This document shows, in pieces, positions 1 to 7,784 of a stretch of DNA of 7,784 nt (its first letter is position 1; the number at the start of each line of letters is the position of its first letter). The notes beneath the pieces were generated by a model, which was not told the DNA's origin, did no database searches, and saw nothing but the letters and a program-made list of their open reading frames with translations. The position numbers and the translations under genes were made by a program. The stretch is from positions 1-7,784 of the forward strand of contig CAZMRK010000509.1 in NCBI GenBank assembly GCA_964568355.1, given 5' to 3'. Origin of the DNA: JAJPJX01 sp964568355. Lineage in GTDB: Bacteria > Acidobacteriota > Terriglobia > Bryobacterales > Bryobacteraceae.

Positions 1-1566
<1,566 letters not shown>

Positions 1567-2107
1567 ATTTCCCTCACTCCCCGGCCGGTAACGGCCGAGA
1601 ACGGCAGCGGTTCCACATCCTCTTTCCGGATCATGTGTAAACCGCGCTCTTGGTCCGATTGCTTCTTCAACTCGTCCATTTTTGTGGCGATCACCAGGTA
1701 TCGCCGTTGGTGATGATCCAGCCACCGCTTCAGTTCGAGATCATGCTGCATCCATCCGCGGCGGACGTCGAGTATCACAAGAGAAAGGTCCAGGCTCCGG
1801 CGTTCCAATAAATAAGTTTCGATTAATCGCTTCCACGCCTGAGCCTGCTCCTTCGAGATCCGGGCATAACCATAGCCCGGAAGATCGACAAAATAAAAAG
1901 ACCCGTCGATCCGATAAAAATTGATCGTTTGTGTGCGACCCGGAGTGCTACTGGTGAAAGCCAGCCCTTTCTTCCCGATGAGGGTGTTGATCAGGCTGGA
2001 CTTTCCGACGTTGCTTCTCCCTAACAATGCGATTTCCGGCAGGCCGTCAGCGGGGAACTGCTCCGGCCGGGCCGAACTCACGACAAACTCTGCCTGCATC
2101 CGATGGA

Positions 2108-2137
2108 CCGGGGGCGGGTTCTCCGACCCATCCCCGG
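2108..2137 (-). promoter_or_regulatory. Hairpin in the lon-engB leader
   Basis: An imperfect GC-rich stem lies between the lon stop and the engB start. On the plus strand, GGGG (2111-2114) and GGGT (2116-2119) pair with ACCC (2126-2129) and CCCC (2132-2135), with a C/AT internal loop. CC at 2108-2109 can pair with GG at 2136-2137 around a bulged G. The mRNA loop is CGGAGA, so the only good Shine-Dalgarno-like GGAG in this gap sits in the loop, about 20 nt from the engB ATG. No U-tract follows, so it is not an intrinsic terminator. It could affect engB initiation or RNA stability, which is inference only. Confidence 0.3.
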
Positions 2138-2149
2138 TTACTCCATACC

Positions 2150-4573
2150 TTAATGGGCGCGATTCTCTTCGCTGGGTTGGGCGGCAAGTTCAACCGCCGG
2201 ATTCCCCACCGGAGTGGGAAGCGCAATGATCTCCCGTTCGAGTGCGATCTTCAGAACCTCGTCCATGGACTCGACGAAGTGCAACTTCATCGCGTTGCGG
2301 ATATTTTCCGGTATCTCCGGGAGATCCTTCTGGTTATCCGCCGGCATGATGGCTTCGAAAATCCCATGCCGGTGGGCCGCCAGTAACTTTTCCTTCAAAC
2401 CTCCGATCGGCAGCACCTTACCGCGCAGTGTAATTTCTCCCGTCATAGCCACGTCGCCGCGCACGGGAATGCGCGTCAACGCGCTGCAAATCGTCGTACA
2501 AATCGTGATGCCGGCCGAAGGACCATCCTTGGGGATCGCTCCTTCCGGAATATGCACGTGGACATCCAGGTTGCGATAAAAATCTCTCGGCAGGCCGAAC
2601 TGGTGAGCCCGCGAACGAATATAACTCATCGCCGCCTGAGCCGACTCCTGCATCACGTCGCCCAGTTTCCCGGTGATCGTCAGTTTTCCGCGGCCTTCCA
2701 TCAGCGTGGCTTCGGTAGTCAGAATCTGGCCGCCCACCTCGGTCCAAGCAAGCCCGACGGCCGCCCCGATCTCATTCTTCTTATCGGCTTGCAGGTCGCG
2801 GAACTTGTACGGACCCAGAAGGTCCGGCAGCATCTCCGGCGTCACTACCACCTTTTCGGCGGGTTTCTTCTCTTTTTCCGCCAGATCGTTTACCACCTGC
2901 CGCGCGACTTTGCGGCAGACGTTTCCAATCTCGCGCTCCAGGTTTCGAACCCCTGCCTCGCGGGTGTAATACTGAACCAGGCCGGAAAGCCCGGCATCGG
3001 TAAACTCGATCTGGTCCCCGCTCAGGCCGGTTTGTTCCATCTGCTTGCGCACCAGGAAGCGCTTGGCAATTTCCTGCTTTTCGTACTCGGTGTACCCGGA
3101 AAGCCGGATTACCTCCATGCGGTCCTGCAGAGCCGGCGGAATGGAGTGCAGCACATTCGCCGTGGCGATGAAGAAAACCTGCGAGAGATCATACTCTACA
3201 TCGAGATAGTGGTCAACGAACATATAGTTTTGTTCGGGATCCAGTACCTCTAGTAGCGCGGCCGAGGGATCGCCGCGGAAATCCATGGACATTTTCTCAA
3301 TCTCGTCCAGCATGAAGACCGGGTTGCGTGTCCCGGCTTTCTTCATCATCTGGATGACCTGTCCCGGCAGGGCACCGATATACGTACGCCGGTGGCCGCG
3401 GATCTCCGCCTCATCCCGCACGCCGCCGAGCGACATACGCACAAACTTTCGCCCGGTGGCCTTGGCGATCGACATGCCCAGCGAGGTTTTGCCCACGCCG
3501 GGAGGTCCGACAAAGCACAGGATAGAGCCGCGCGGATTTTTCACCAGCCGCCGTACGGCCAGAAACTCCAGGATGCGCTCTTTGATCTTCTCCAGGCCGT
3601 AGTGGTCCGATTCGAGCACCTGTTCGGCGAACTTGAGATCGCGGATCTCCTTGGATTTCTTCTTCCACGGCACCGCCAGCAGCCAGTCGAGGTAGTTGCG
3701 CGAGACGGTGGATTCAGCCGACATCGGCGGCATGTTCTCCAGCCGCTTCAACTCGGCCATGGCCTTTTCCTGGGCGTCGGCGGTCATGCCGGCGGCCTCG
3801 ATGCGCTTCTTCAACTCATCGATTTCGCTCTTCTCGCCCCGGCCCAGCTCCTTCTGGATGGCCTTGATCTTCTCGTTGAGATAGTACTCTTTCTGGGCCT
3901 TCTCCATCTGCCGCTTCACGCGGCCCTGGATGGTGCGGTCCACGTTCAGCTTCTCGATCTCGATGTCCAGCATCTCCGCGACGCGGGTCAGCCGGTCGAT
4001 GGGATCGAAGATCTCCAGCAGTTCCTGCTTCTCCTCGATGGTGAGTTGCAGGTTGGCGCCGACCGTATCGGCCAGTTTGCCCGGATCGTCCACCCGGATG
4101 GCGGCGATCATAGTCTCGTAGTTCAGATTCTGGCTGAGCTTGACGTACTGCTCGAACAGCGAGGTCACCCGGCTTACCAGGCCTTCCAGTTGCTGTCCCA
4201 TCTCCACCTTGTAAGTGAAGGTGCGCACCACGGCCCGGTAAAAACCTTCTTCGTCGCTGATGGAGACTACCTTGGCGCGCTCCACGCCCTCCACCAGAAC
4301 CTTGATATTGCCATCGGGCAGCTTCAGGCTCTGCACGATGTTGACGACGGTGCCTACGCTGTAAATCTCGTTCGGTTTCGGTTCGTCGATGGAAGCGTCA
4401 TGCTGAGTGGCCAGGAAGATCTTCTTATCGCCGGCCATGGCTTCCTCCAGCGCGCGTACGCTGGATTCACGGCCGACGACAAACGGCGTCATCATATAAG
4501 GGAAGATGACGACGTCGCGGATAGGCATCATCGGCAAGCGTTTTGTATCCGACTTTTCCTTTGAAGTAAGCAT
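2150..4573 (-). CDS. lon: ATP-dependent protease Lon (LonA type)
   Basis: Lon is a cytoplasmic hexameric AAA+ protease that degrades misfolded and selected regulatory proteins. The 807-residue product is typical LonA (E. coli 784). The N-terminal LON substrate-recognition domain spans about 12-210 (LPMMPIRDVVIFPYMMTPF) and is followed by a charged coiled-coil segment at about 215-285. The AAA+ module has Walker A GPPGVGKT at 356-363, Walker B VFMLDEIEK at 419-427, sensor-1 N473 and arginine finger R543. The C-terminal protease domain carries the Ser-Lys dyad: S686 in PKDGPSAG and K729 in GGLKEK, 43 residues apart as in E. coli S679/K722. There is no membrane segment, which excludes LonB. A final tail of about 20 residues rich in A, P and E is extra. 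The ATG start has GGAG 4 nt upstream. It lies 54 bp after clpX with no clear promoter or CIRCE-type heat-shock operator in the gap, so readthrough from clpX is likely. Confidence 0.98.
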   Translation of the reverse strand: MLTSKEKSDTKRLPMMPIRDVVIFPYMMTPFVVGRESSVRALEEAMAGDKKIFLATQHDASIDEPKPNEIYSVGTVVNIVQSLKLPDGNIKVLVEGVERAKVVSISDEEGFYRAVVRTFTYKVEMGQQLEGLVSRVTSLFEQYVKLSQNLNYETMIAAIRVDDPGKLADTVGANLQLTIEEKQELLEIFDPIDRLTRVAEMLDIEIEKLNVDRTIQGRVKRQMEKAQKEYYLNEKIKAIQKELGRGEKSEIDELKKRIEAAGMTADAQEKAMAELKRLENMPPMSAESTVSRNYLDWLLAVPWKKKSKEIRDLKFAEQVLESDHYGLEKIKERILEFLAVRRLVKNPRGSILCFVGPPGVGKTSLGMSIAKATGRKFVRMSLGGVRDEAEIRGHRRTYIGALPGQVIQMMKKAGTRNPVFMLDEIEKMSMDFRGDPSAALLEVLDPEQNYMFVDHYLDVEYDLSQVFFIATANVLHSIPPALQDRMEVIRLSGYTEYEKQEIAKRFLVRKQMEQTGLSGDQIEFTDAGLSGLVQYYTREAGVRNLEREIGNVCRKVARQVVNDLAEKEKKPAEKVVVTPEMLPDLLGPYKFRDLQADKKNEIGAAVGLAWTEVGGQILTTEATLMEGRGKLTITGKLGDVMQESAQAAMSYIRSRAHQFGLPRDFYRNLDVHVHIPEGAIPKDGPSAGITICTTICSALTRIPVRGDVAMTGEITLRGKVLPIGGLKEKLLAAHRHGIFEAIMPADNQKDLPEIPENIRNAMKLHFVESMDEVLKIALEREIIALPTPVGNPAVELAAQPSEENRAH

Positions 4574-4627
4574 GTTTCTCCGATAGGGAAATAACCGTGA
4601 CCAAGCTCGGACCAGGAGTGGCCGAAG

Positions 4628-5893
4628 TTAACCGGCCTTTTCTAATATTGTAAGGCTGATCTTTTGCGCCAGCACCATCTCCTTGGTGACCTGGAATTCC
4701 CGGACCTTTTTGTACGACGGGAGATAGTACATTAAATCCAGCATCAGGTCCTCGAGAATCATGCGGAGGCCGCGGGCCCCGACCTTGCGTTCCATGGCCA
4801 GGTCCGCGATCGCTTCCAGTGCTTCGTCGGTGAACTTCAAGCGCACATTTTCGAACTCGAACAGCTTCTGATACTGCCGGATGATGGCATTCTTGGGCCT
4901 GCTCAAAATCTGGATCAGCGCCTGTTTGTCCAGGTCTTCCAGCACCGCGCTGACCGGCAGTCGGCCGATGAACTCGGGAATGAATCCAAATTTGATCAGG
5001 TCCTGGGGTTGCGTCTGCGAGAGCAGATTATAGTCCCGCGGACCGTTCACGCCGGAGGGGCGGTTCTTGTCTTCTTCGGTCAGGAAGCCGATCGACTTTT
5101 TTCCGACCCGGCGGCTGATCACTTTTTCCAAGCCGACAAAAGCGCCGCCGCAAATGAAGAGAATATTGGTGGTGTCGATCGGGGTGAATTCCTGATGGGG
5201 GTGCTTACGGCCGCCTTGCGGCGGAACGTTGGCGATCGTCCCCTCCAGAATCTTCAAGAGCGCCTGCTGCACGCCTTCCCCCGAGACATCCCGCGTGATG
5301 GAGGGATTCTCGTCCTTGCGGCAGATCTTGTCGATCTCGTCGATATAGATAATTCCCTGCTGGCAACGCTGCACATCCCCGTCGGCGGCCTGCAAGAGCT
5401 TGAGGATGATATTTTCCACATCCTCGCCGACATAGCCGGCCTCGGTCAGGGTAGTGGCGTCCACAATGGCGAACGGCACGTCCAGAATCCGGGCCAGGGT
5501 CTGGGCCATCAGTGTCTTGCCGGTCCCGGTTGGCCCGATCAACAGGATGTTGGACTTGGACAGCTCGACATCCGAATTCCGCACGCGGTTCATCTGGATC
5601 CGCTTGCAGTGATTGTAGACGGCCACGGCCAGCTTCTTCTTGGTGGCTTCCTGGCCGATGACGTACTGGTCCAGATGTTCCTTAACTTCCAGCGGCTTTG
5701 GAATCTTGTGGGCCAGACCGGAGGGCTGGTCTACTTTGTCGTCTTCCAGGATGGAATTGCAGACGGCAATGCACTCGTCACAAATGTAAGCTCGCGGGTA
5801 ATCACTGGGGGATGAGATTAGCTTCCCGACTACGTCCTGGCTTTTATGGCAAAACGAACATCGCAAAGCATCATCGGCACCGGCACGCTTCAC
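4628..5893 (-). CDS. clpX: ClpXP protease unfoldase subunit ClpX
   Basis: ClpX is the hexameric AAA+ unfoldase that recognises tagged substrates and threads them into ClpP. The 421-residue product matches the family. The N-terminal zinc-binding domain has C12-x2-C15 and C38-x2-C41; 22 residues lie between the pairs against 18 in E. coli, with a DYPR-like insertion. The AAA+ core shows Walker A GPTGTGKT at 120-127, pore-1 loop GYVG at 153-156, Walker B IIYIDEID at 181-188, pore-2 RKH at 229-231, arginine finger R311 in PEFIGR, and sensor-2 GARGLR at 372-377. The ClpP-docking loop IGF at 268-270 is intact, so a ClpP partner is expected, yet no clpP is adjacent. The start is GTG at 5891-5893, preceded by an AGAGGAG Shine-Dalgarno with 7 nt spacing from GGAG. 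This gene is likely the head of a clpX-lon-engB-rho unit, with additional readthrough from tig possible. Confidence 0.98.
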   Translation of the reverse strand: MKRAGADDALRCSFCHKSQDVVGKLISSPSDYPRAYICDECIAVCNSILEDDKVDQPSGLAHKIPKPLEVKEHLDQYVIGQEATKKKLAVAVYNHCKRIQMNRVRNSDVELSKSNILLIGPTGTGKTLMAQTLARILDVPFAIVDATTLTEAGYVGEDVENIILKLLQAADGDVQRCQQGIIYIDEIDKICRKDENPSITRDVSGEGVQQALLKILEGTIANVPPQGGRKHPHQEFTPIDTTNILFICGGAFVGLEKVISRRVGKKSIGFLTEEDKNRPSGVNGPRDYNLLSQTQPQDLIKFGFIPEFIGRLPVSAVLEDLDKQALIQILSRPKNAIIRQYQKLFEFENVRLKFTDEALEAIADLAMERKVGARGLRMILEDLMLDLMYYLPSYKKVREFQVTKEMVLAQKISLTILEKAG

Positions 5894-5907
5894 AAGTTTT
5901 CTCCTCT

Positions 5908-5922
5908 ACCGCCGATGGCGGT
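5908..5922 (-). promoter_or_regulatory. Perfect hairpin abutting the clpX ribosome-binding site
   Basis: The inverted repeat ACCGCC / GGCGGT forms a 6-bp perfect stem around a 3-nt loop in the clpX mRNA leader. Its 3' arm ends directly against the AGAGGAG Shine-Dalgarno at 5901-5907. A stem at this position could tune ribosome access or transcript stability. It is too short, and lacks a U-tract, to be a terminator. That it exists is seen directly; a function is inferred. Confidence 0.35.
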
Positions 5923-5983
5923 GTCCGGGAAAGGAAATAACTCCCGGCTGGCCCCCGGGGGTGGGAAATACGAGTACGTTAAT

Positions 5984-6013
5984 ATTATCACCTGAATCCG
6001 GAGTTTGAAGCAA
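5984..6013 (-). promoter_or_regulatory. Candidate sigma-70-type promoter for clpX
   Basis: Reading the minus strand, a -10-like GATAAT (5984-5989) is preceded after 18 nt by a -35-like TTGCTT (6008-6013). The -10 matches the consensus at 5 of 6 positions; the -35 matches at only 3. It sits in the one distinctly AT-rich patch of a GC-rich window and in the widest gap of the cluster. It would give a leader of roughly 80 nt containing the hairpin at 5908-5922. There is no CIRCE inverted repeat and no obvious heat-shock sigma element. Confidence 0.35.
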
Positions 6014-6051
6014 TCCATGGGGTTGGCCGGATGTCTCCGGTCCACACGCGC

Positions 6052-7299
6052 TTATTCAGCGACCTTTCGGGCGTGCTCGAACAGAAAATTGAGCGTTTTG
6101 TCAGTTTGAATGTGAGAAGCGATACGCCCCAAGGTACCGTCTTTCTCCATGCGCAGACGGACGGCGGCAAATGGCTCACGCTGCTGTTTGGCGGCGCGCT
6201 CCACTTCACGGTCCACTTCCTCGCGCGTCGCGTCGATTGCTTCCCGCTCGGCAATGCGGGACAACAGCATCGATGCCTTTACTTCGCGGCGCGCCTTTTC
6301 ACCTTGCGAAGCCTTCACCTTCTCCCAGTCTAGCTGAATTGAACGCGGATCCACGCCTTCGGCAGCCAGGGAGCGCAGGCTCTGCTCCACCCGGTTGCGA
6401 AGCTGGCGTTCTACGAATACCTCCGGCACCGGAAAGTCGTGCTGATCCACCAGGATATCGATCAGCTTGTTCTTGGCCTCCTGCTGAGCCTCATACTGGC
6501 GCTGCGCCAGGATCGACTTCCGGACCGCTTCCCGCAGTTCGGCCACGGTGCGGTAGTCGCCCAGATCCTGGGCGAAATCGTCGTTGACCTCGGGCAGTTC
6601 CTTCTTGCGGATGCCCTTCACTTCCGCATGGAAATGCACGGTTTTGCCGGCCAGCTTGGGCTGTCCGTAGTCCTCCGGATAGCTGACATCGAAATCTTTC
6701 TCTTCGCCGGGCGTCATGCCCCGCAGATTGTCGCTGAACGCCTGGATGGTGTCGGCGCCCCCGATTTCGAGCATCATCTCGTCCTGCTTCACGTCTTCGC
6801 TGGCCAGGGAGAGCACCGCGAAATCGCCGTCTTCCAGGGGACGGGGATCGACATTGGCGTAATCGGCCTTCTGTTGGCGCAGTTCCCCGATCCGCTTGTC
6901 GATATCTTCCTCACTGACCTCCGGATCGTGATAGGCGACGGTCAGGTCTTTATATTCTTTCAGCTCGATTTCGGGGATGACTTCGAAAGTAGCTTTGAAA
7001 CGAAGCGGTTCGCCGTCGTGGAAATGTACATCCGAGATGTCCGGCGTGCCGACCACCTGCAGGTGGTCCTCATCGAACTGTTTCTGCAGGTGCTTGGGAA
7101 TGAGATTCTCCAGGACCTGCTGCCGGATATCGGACTCGAAATGTCTACGGATCAGGGAGGCCGGCGCCTTACCTGGACGGAAGCCGGACAGTTTTGCCCG
7201 CTTCTGAATATCCGTTGTAACGCGGCCCGTCTCCGCTTCTACTTCATCGACCGGGATGGATACGTCCAGCGAATGCTTACAACCTTCTACGAATGCCAA
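6052..7299 (-). CDS. tig: Trigger factor, ribosome-associated chaperone
   Basis: Trigger factor docks on ribosomal protein L23 at the exit tunnel and shields nascent chains. The 415-residue product is slightly shorter than E. coli's 432. The N-terminal ribosome-binding domain (about 1-115) carries the signature loop GFRPGKAP at 39-46. The middle FKBP-type domain (about 150-230) keeps the MTPGEE and YPEDYGQPKLAGKT segments and the following KKELPEV linker. It lacks the usual F-x-G-G segment and has IQAFSD where E. coli has IPGFED, so prolyl isomerase activity is doubtful. The C-terminal chaperone arms (about 235-415) are highly charged and helical. The start is TTG at 7297-7299; GAGGT lies 8 nt upstream and an in-frame stop at 7306-7308 leaves no ATG alternative. 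clpP commonly follows tig, but here clpX follows directly after 158 bp. Family assignment is firm; loss of PPIase activity is inference. Confidence 0.96.
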   Translation of the reverse strand: MAFVEGCKHSLDVSIPVDEVEAETGRVTTDIQKRAKLSGFRPGKAPASLIRRHFESDIRQQVLENLIPKHLQKQFDEDHLQVVGTPDISDVHFHDGEPLRFKATFEVIPEIELKEYKDLTVAYHDPEVSEEDIDKRIGELRQQKADYANVDPRPLEDGDFAVLSLASEDVKQDEMMLEIGGADTIQAFSDNLRGMTPGEEKDFDVSYPEDYGQPKLAGKTVHFHAEVKGIRKKELPEVNDDFAQDLGDYRTVAELREAVRKSILAQRQYEAQQEAKNKLIDILVDQHDFPVPEVFVERQLRNRVEQSLRSLAAEGVDPRSIQLDWEKVKASQGEKARREVKASMLLSRIAEREAIDATREEVDREVERAAKQQREPFAAVRLRMEKDGTLGRIASHIQTDKTLNFLFEHARKVAE

Positions 7300-7332
7300 T
7301 CGGATTTACCTCGAAGGAAAGGGCTAACTTCT

Positions 7333-7359
7333 ATGATACCACCGTGGTTCGGGTGTCAG
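7333..7359 (-). promoter_or_regulatory. Candidate promoter for tig
   Basis: On the minus strand, CTGACA (7354-7359, 5 of 6 matches to TTGACA) and TATCAT (7333-7338, 5 of 6 matches to TATAAT) are separated by 15 nt, shorter than the preferred 16-18. The -35 overlaps the stop codon of the upstream receiver-domain gene. The predicted transcript would begin about 25-30 nt before the tig TTG. The position fits an independent tig transcript, but the short spacer keeps confidence low. Confidence 0.3.
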
Positions 7360-7784
7360 TCGTTTTCAGCACGAACCGCTTCGGCGCCCGGCGCGAACTC
7401 CGCCTCGGGCCTTCCGGTGAGGGTGGTTCCGGGTTGATCCAGGGTTTCTCTTATCTTGCGGGCCAAGCCATCCGGATTGAATGGCTTAGCGAGGAAATCC
7501 TGCTCTATTCCTTCAAATTCAGCCGGGGGATGGCCCGAAAAATAAACCACCTTCAGCGCCGGATCCGCCTGGCGCAGGCGGCGTGCCAGCTCCAGGCCGT
7601 TCCCATCGGGGAGGCCGATGTCGGTGAGCAGCAGGCGGATCTCCTCCCGGTGCAACTGGAACTGGGCCGCCGCCTCGCGAGCCGTCTGCGCACCCAGCAC
7701 GCGGTACCCCCATGTCTCCAGCAGGATTCTCGAGATTCGCAGTGTGGCGGGCTCGTCTTCCACCACCAGAATGGTCTCGCGTTC
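7356..7784 (-). CDS. C-terminal receiver domain of a two-component protein, probably a hybrid histidine kinase (5' end beyond the window)
   Basis: The frame is open through the right edge, so the 142 visible residues are only the end of a longer protein. They form one CheY-like receiver domain: the acidic pocket in TILVVEDE, the phosphoacceptor Asp in LLTDIGLPDG (codon 7620-7622), the switch Ser in VYFSGH (codon 7536-7538), and the conserved Lys in FLAKPF (codon 7485-7487). The run-in ERETILVVEDE and the FLAKPFNPDGLARKIRETL ending resemble receiver domains fused to the C-terminus of sensor kinases. No DNA-binding output domain follows, only a tail of about 28 residues rich in G, P, A and E. 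A stand-alone CheY-type regulator starting just outside the window cannot be excluded. A GTG at 7764-7766 lies inside the beta-1 strand and is not the true start. The stop is 56 bp before tig; a functional link to tig is not evident. Confidence 0.8.
   Translation of the reverse strand, partial: ERETILVVEDEPATLRISRILLETWGYRVLGAQTAREAAAQFQLHREEIRLLLTDIGLPDGNGLELARRLRQADPALKVVYFSGHPPAEFEGIEQDFLAKPFNPDGLARKIRETLDQPGTTLTGRPEAEFAPGAEAVRAEND

Noticed and set aside
2142..2150. Two-codon minigene ATG GAG TAA just after the lon stop
   Set aside because: Such short start-stop pairs arise easily by chance, and nothing else supports translation here.
3392..4564. Long plus-strand open frame (390 codons) opposite the N-terminal half of lon
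   Set aside because: It is a mirror of Lon codon bias (L/H/D/G-rich low-information protein), and the minus strand is unambiguously Lon over the same bases.
4619..4637. Inverted repeat GGCCG/CGGCC with a short T run at the clpX 3' end, considered as a terminator
   Set aside because: The T run follows the stem on the plus strand, not in the direction of clpX transcription. The stem is only 5 bp and overlaps the clpX stop, so it is not a clpX terminator.
5941..5961. GC-rich stem (CCCGG/CCGGG) between tig and clpX, considered as an intrinsic terminator after tig
   Set aside because: The 5-bp stem is followed only by AGTTATTT, without a proper U-tract. It also lies about 90 bp beyond the tig stop. 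Too weak to call.
5988..6254. Minus-strand 88-codon frame at the tig 3' end, considered as a clpP remnant
   Set aside because: It overlaps tig out of frame, has no ClpP motif (no GxSxAS or catalytic His/Asp context), and its composition is that of a frame-shifted shadow.
6439..7437. Plus-strand open frame (332 codons) opposite tig
   Set aside because: It is an antisense shadow of trigger factor with no recognisable motif and also runs into the receiver-domain gene.

Overview
This is an ordinary bacterial housekeeping segment in which every gene runs on the minus strand. It is GC-rich (about 60 percent by eye) and carries a protein-folding and proteolysis cluster joined to a ribosome-assembly GTPase and transcription terminator Rho. 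The protein sequences and gene order suggest a Gram-negative-type bacterium, and I lean towards Acidobacteriota (Solibacter/Bryobacter-like). The lean rests on the tig-clpX-lon-engB order and on a four-residue insertion in the ClpX zinc finger that I recall from that phylum. No database search was possible, so the taxonomy is tentative.

Layout in transcription order, from high to low coordinates. (1) 7784-7356 is the C-terminal end of a protein finishing in a response-regulator receiver domain, probably a hybrid sensor histidine kinase. (2) 7299-6052 is trigger factor, tig. (3) 6051-5894 is a 158-bp gap with a candidate promoter and a structured leader. (4) 5893-4628 is clpX. (5) 4573-2150 is lon. 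(6) 2099-1530 is engB (ysxC/yihA). (7) 1566 to the left edge is rho, missing only its last 20 or so codons. Gaps are 56 bp (receiver gene to tig), 158 bp (tig to clpX), 54 bp (clpX to lon) and 50 bp (lon to engB). engB and rho overlap by 37 bp. No stretch over 300 bp lacks a gene.

The genes form a plausible proteostasis and growth operon. Trigger factor meets nascent chains at the ribosome exit, ClpX unfolds substrates for ClpP, Lon degrades damaged proteins, EngB matures the 50S subunit, and Rho ends untranslated transcripts. Three of the genes with visible starts use non-ATG codons: tig TTG, clpX GTG and rho TTG.

Most notable points: clpP, usually between tig and clpX, is absent although ClpX keeps its ClpP-docking IGF loop; Rho carries a low-complexity N-terminal extension of about 120 residues with short tandem repeats, beginning inside engB; the ClpX zinc finger is enlarged; and the trigger factor PPIase domain looks shortened and degenerate. 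I found no mobile element, CRISPR array, tRNA, rRNA, or convincing undescribed multi-gene system.
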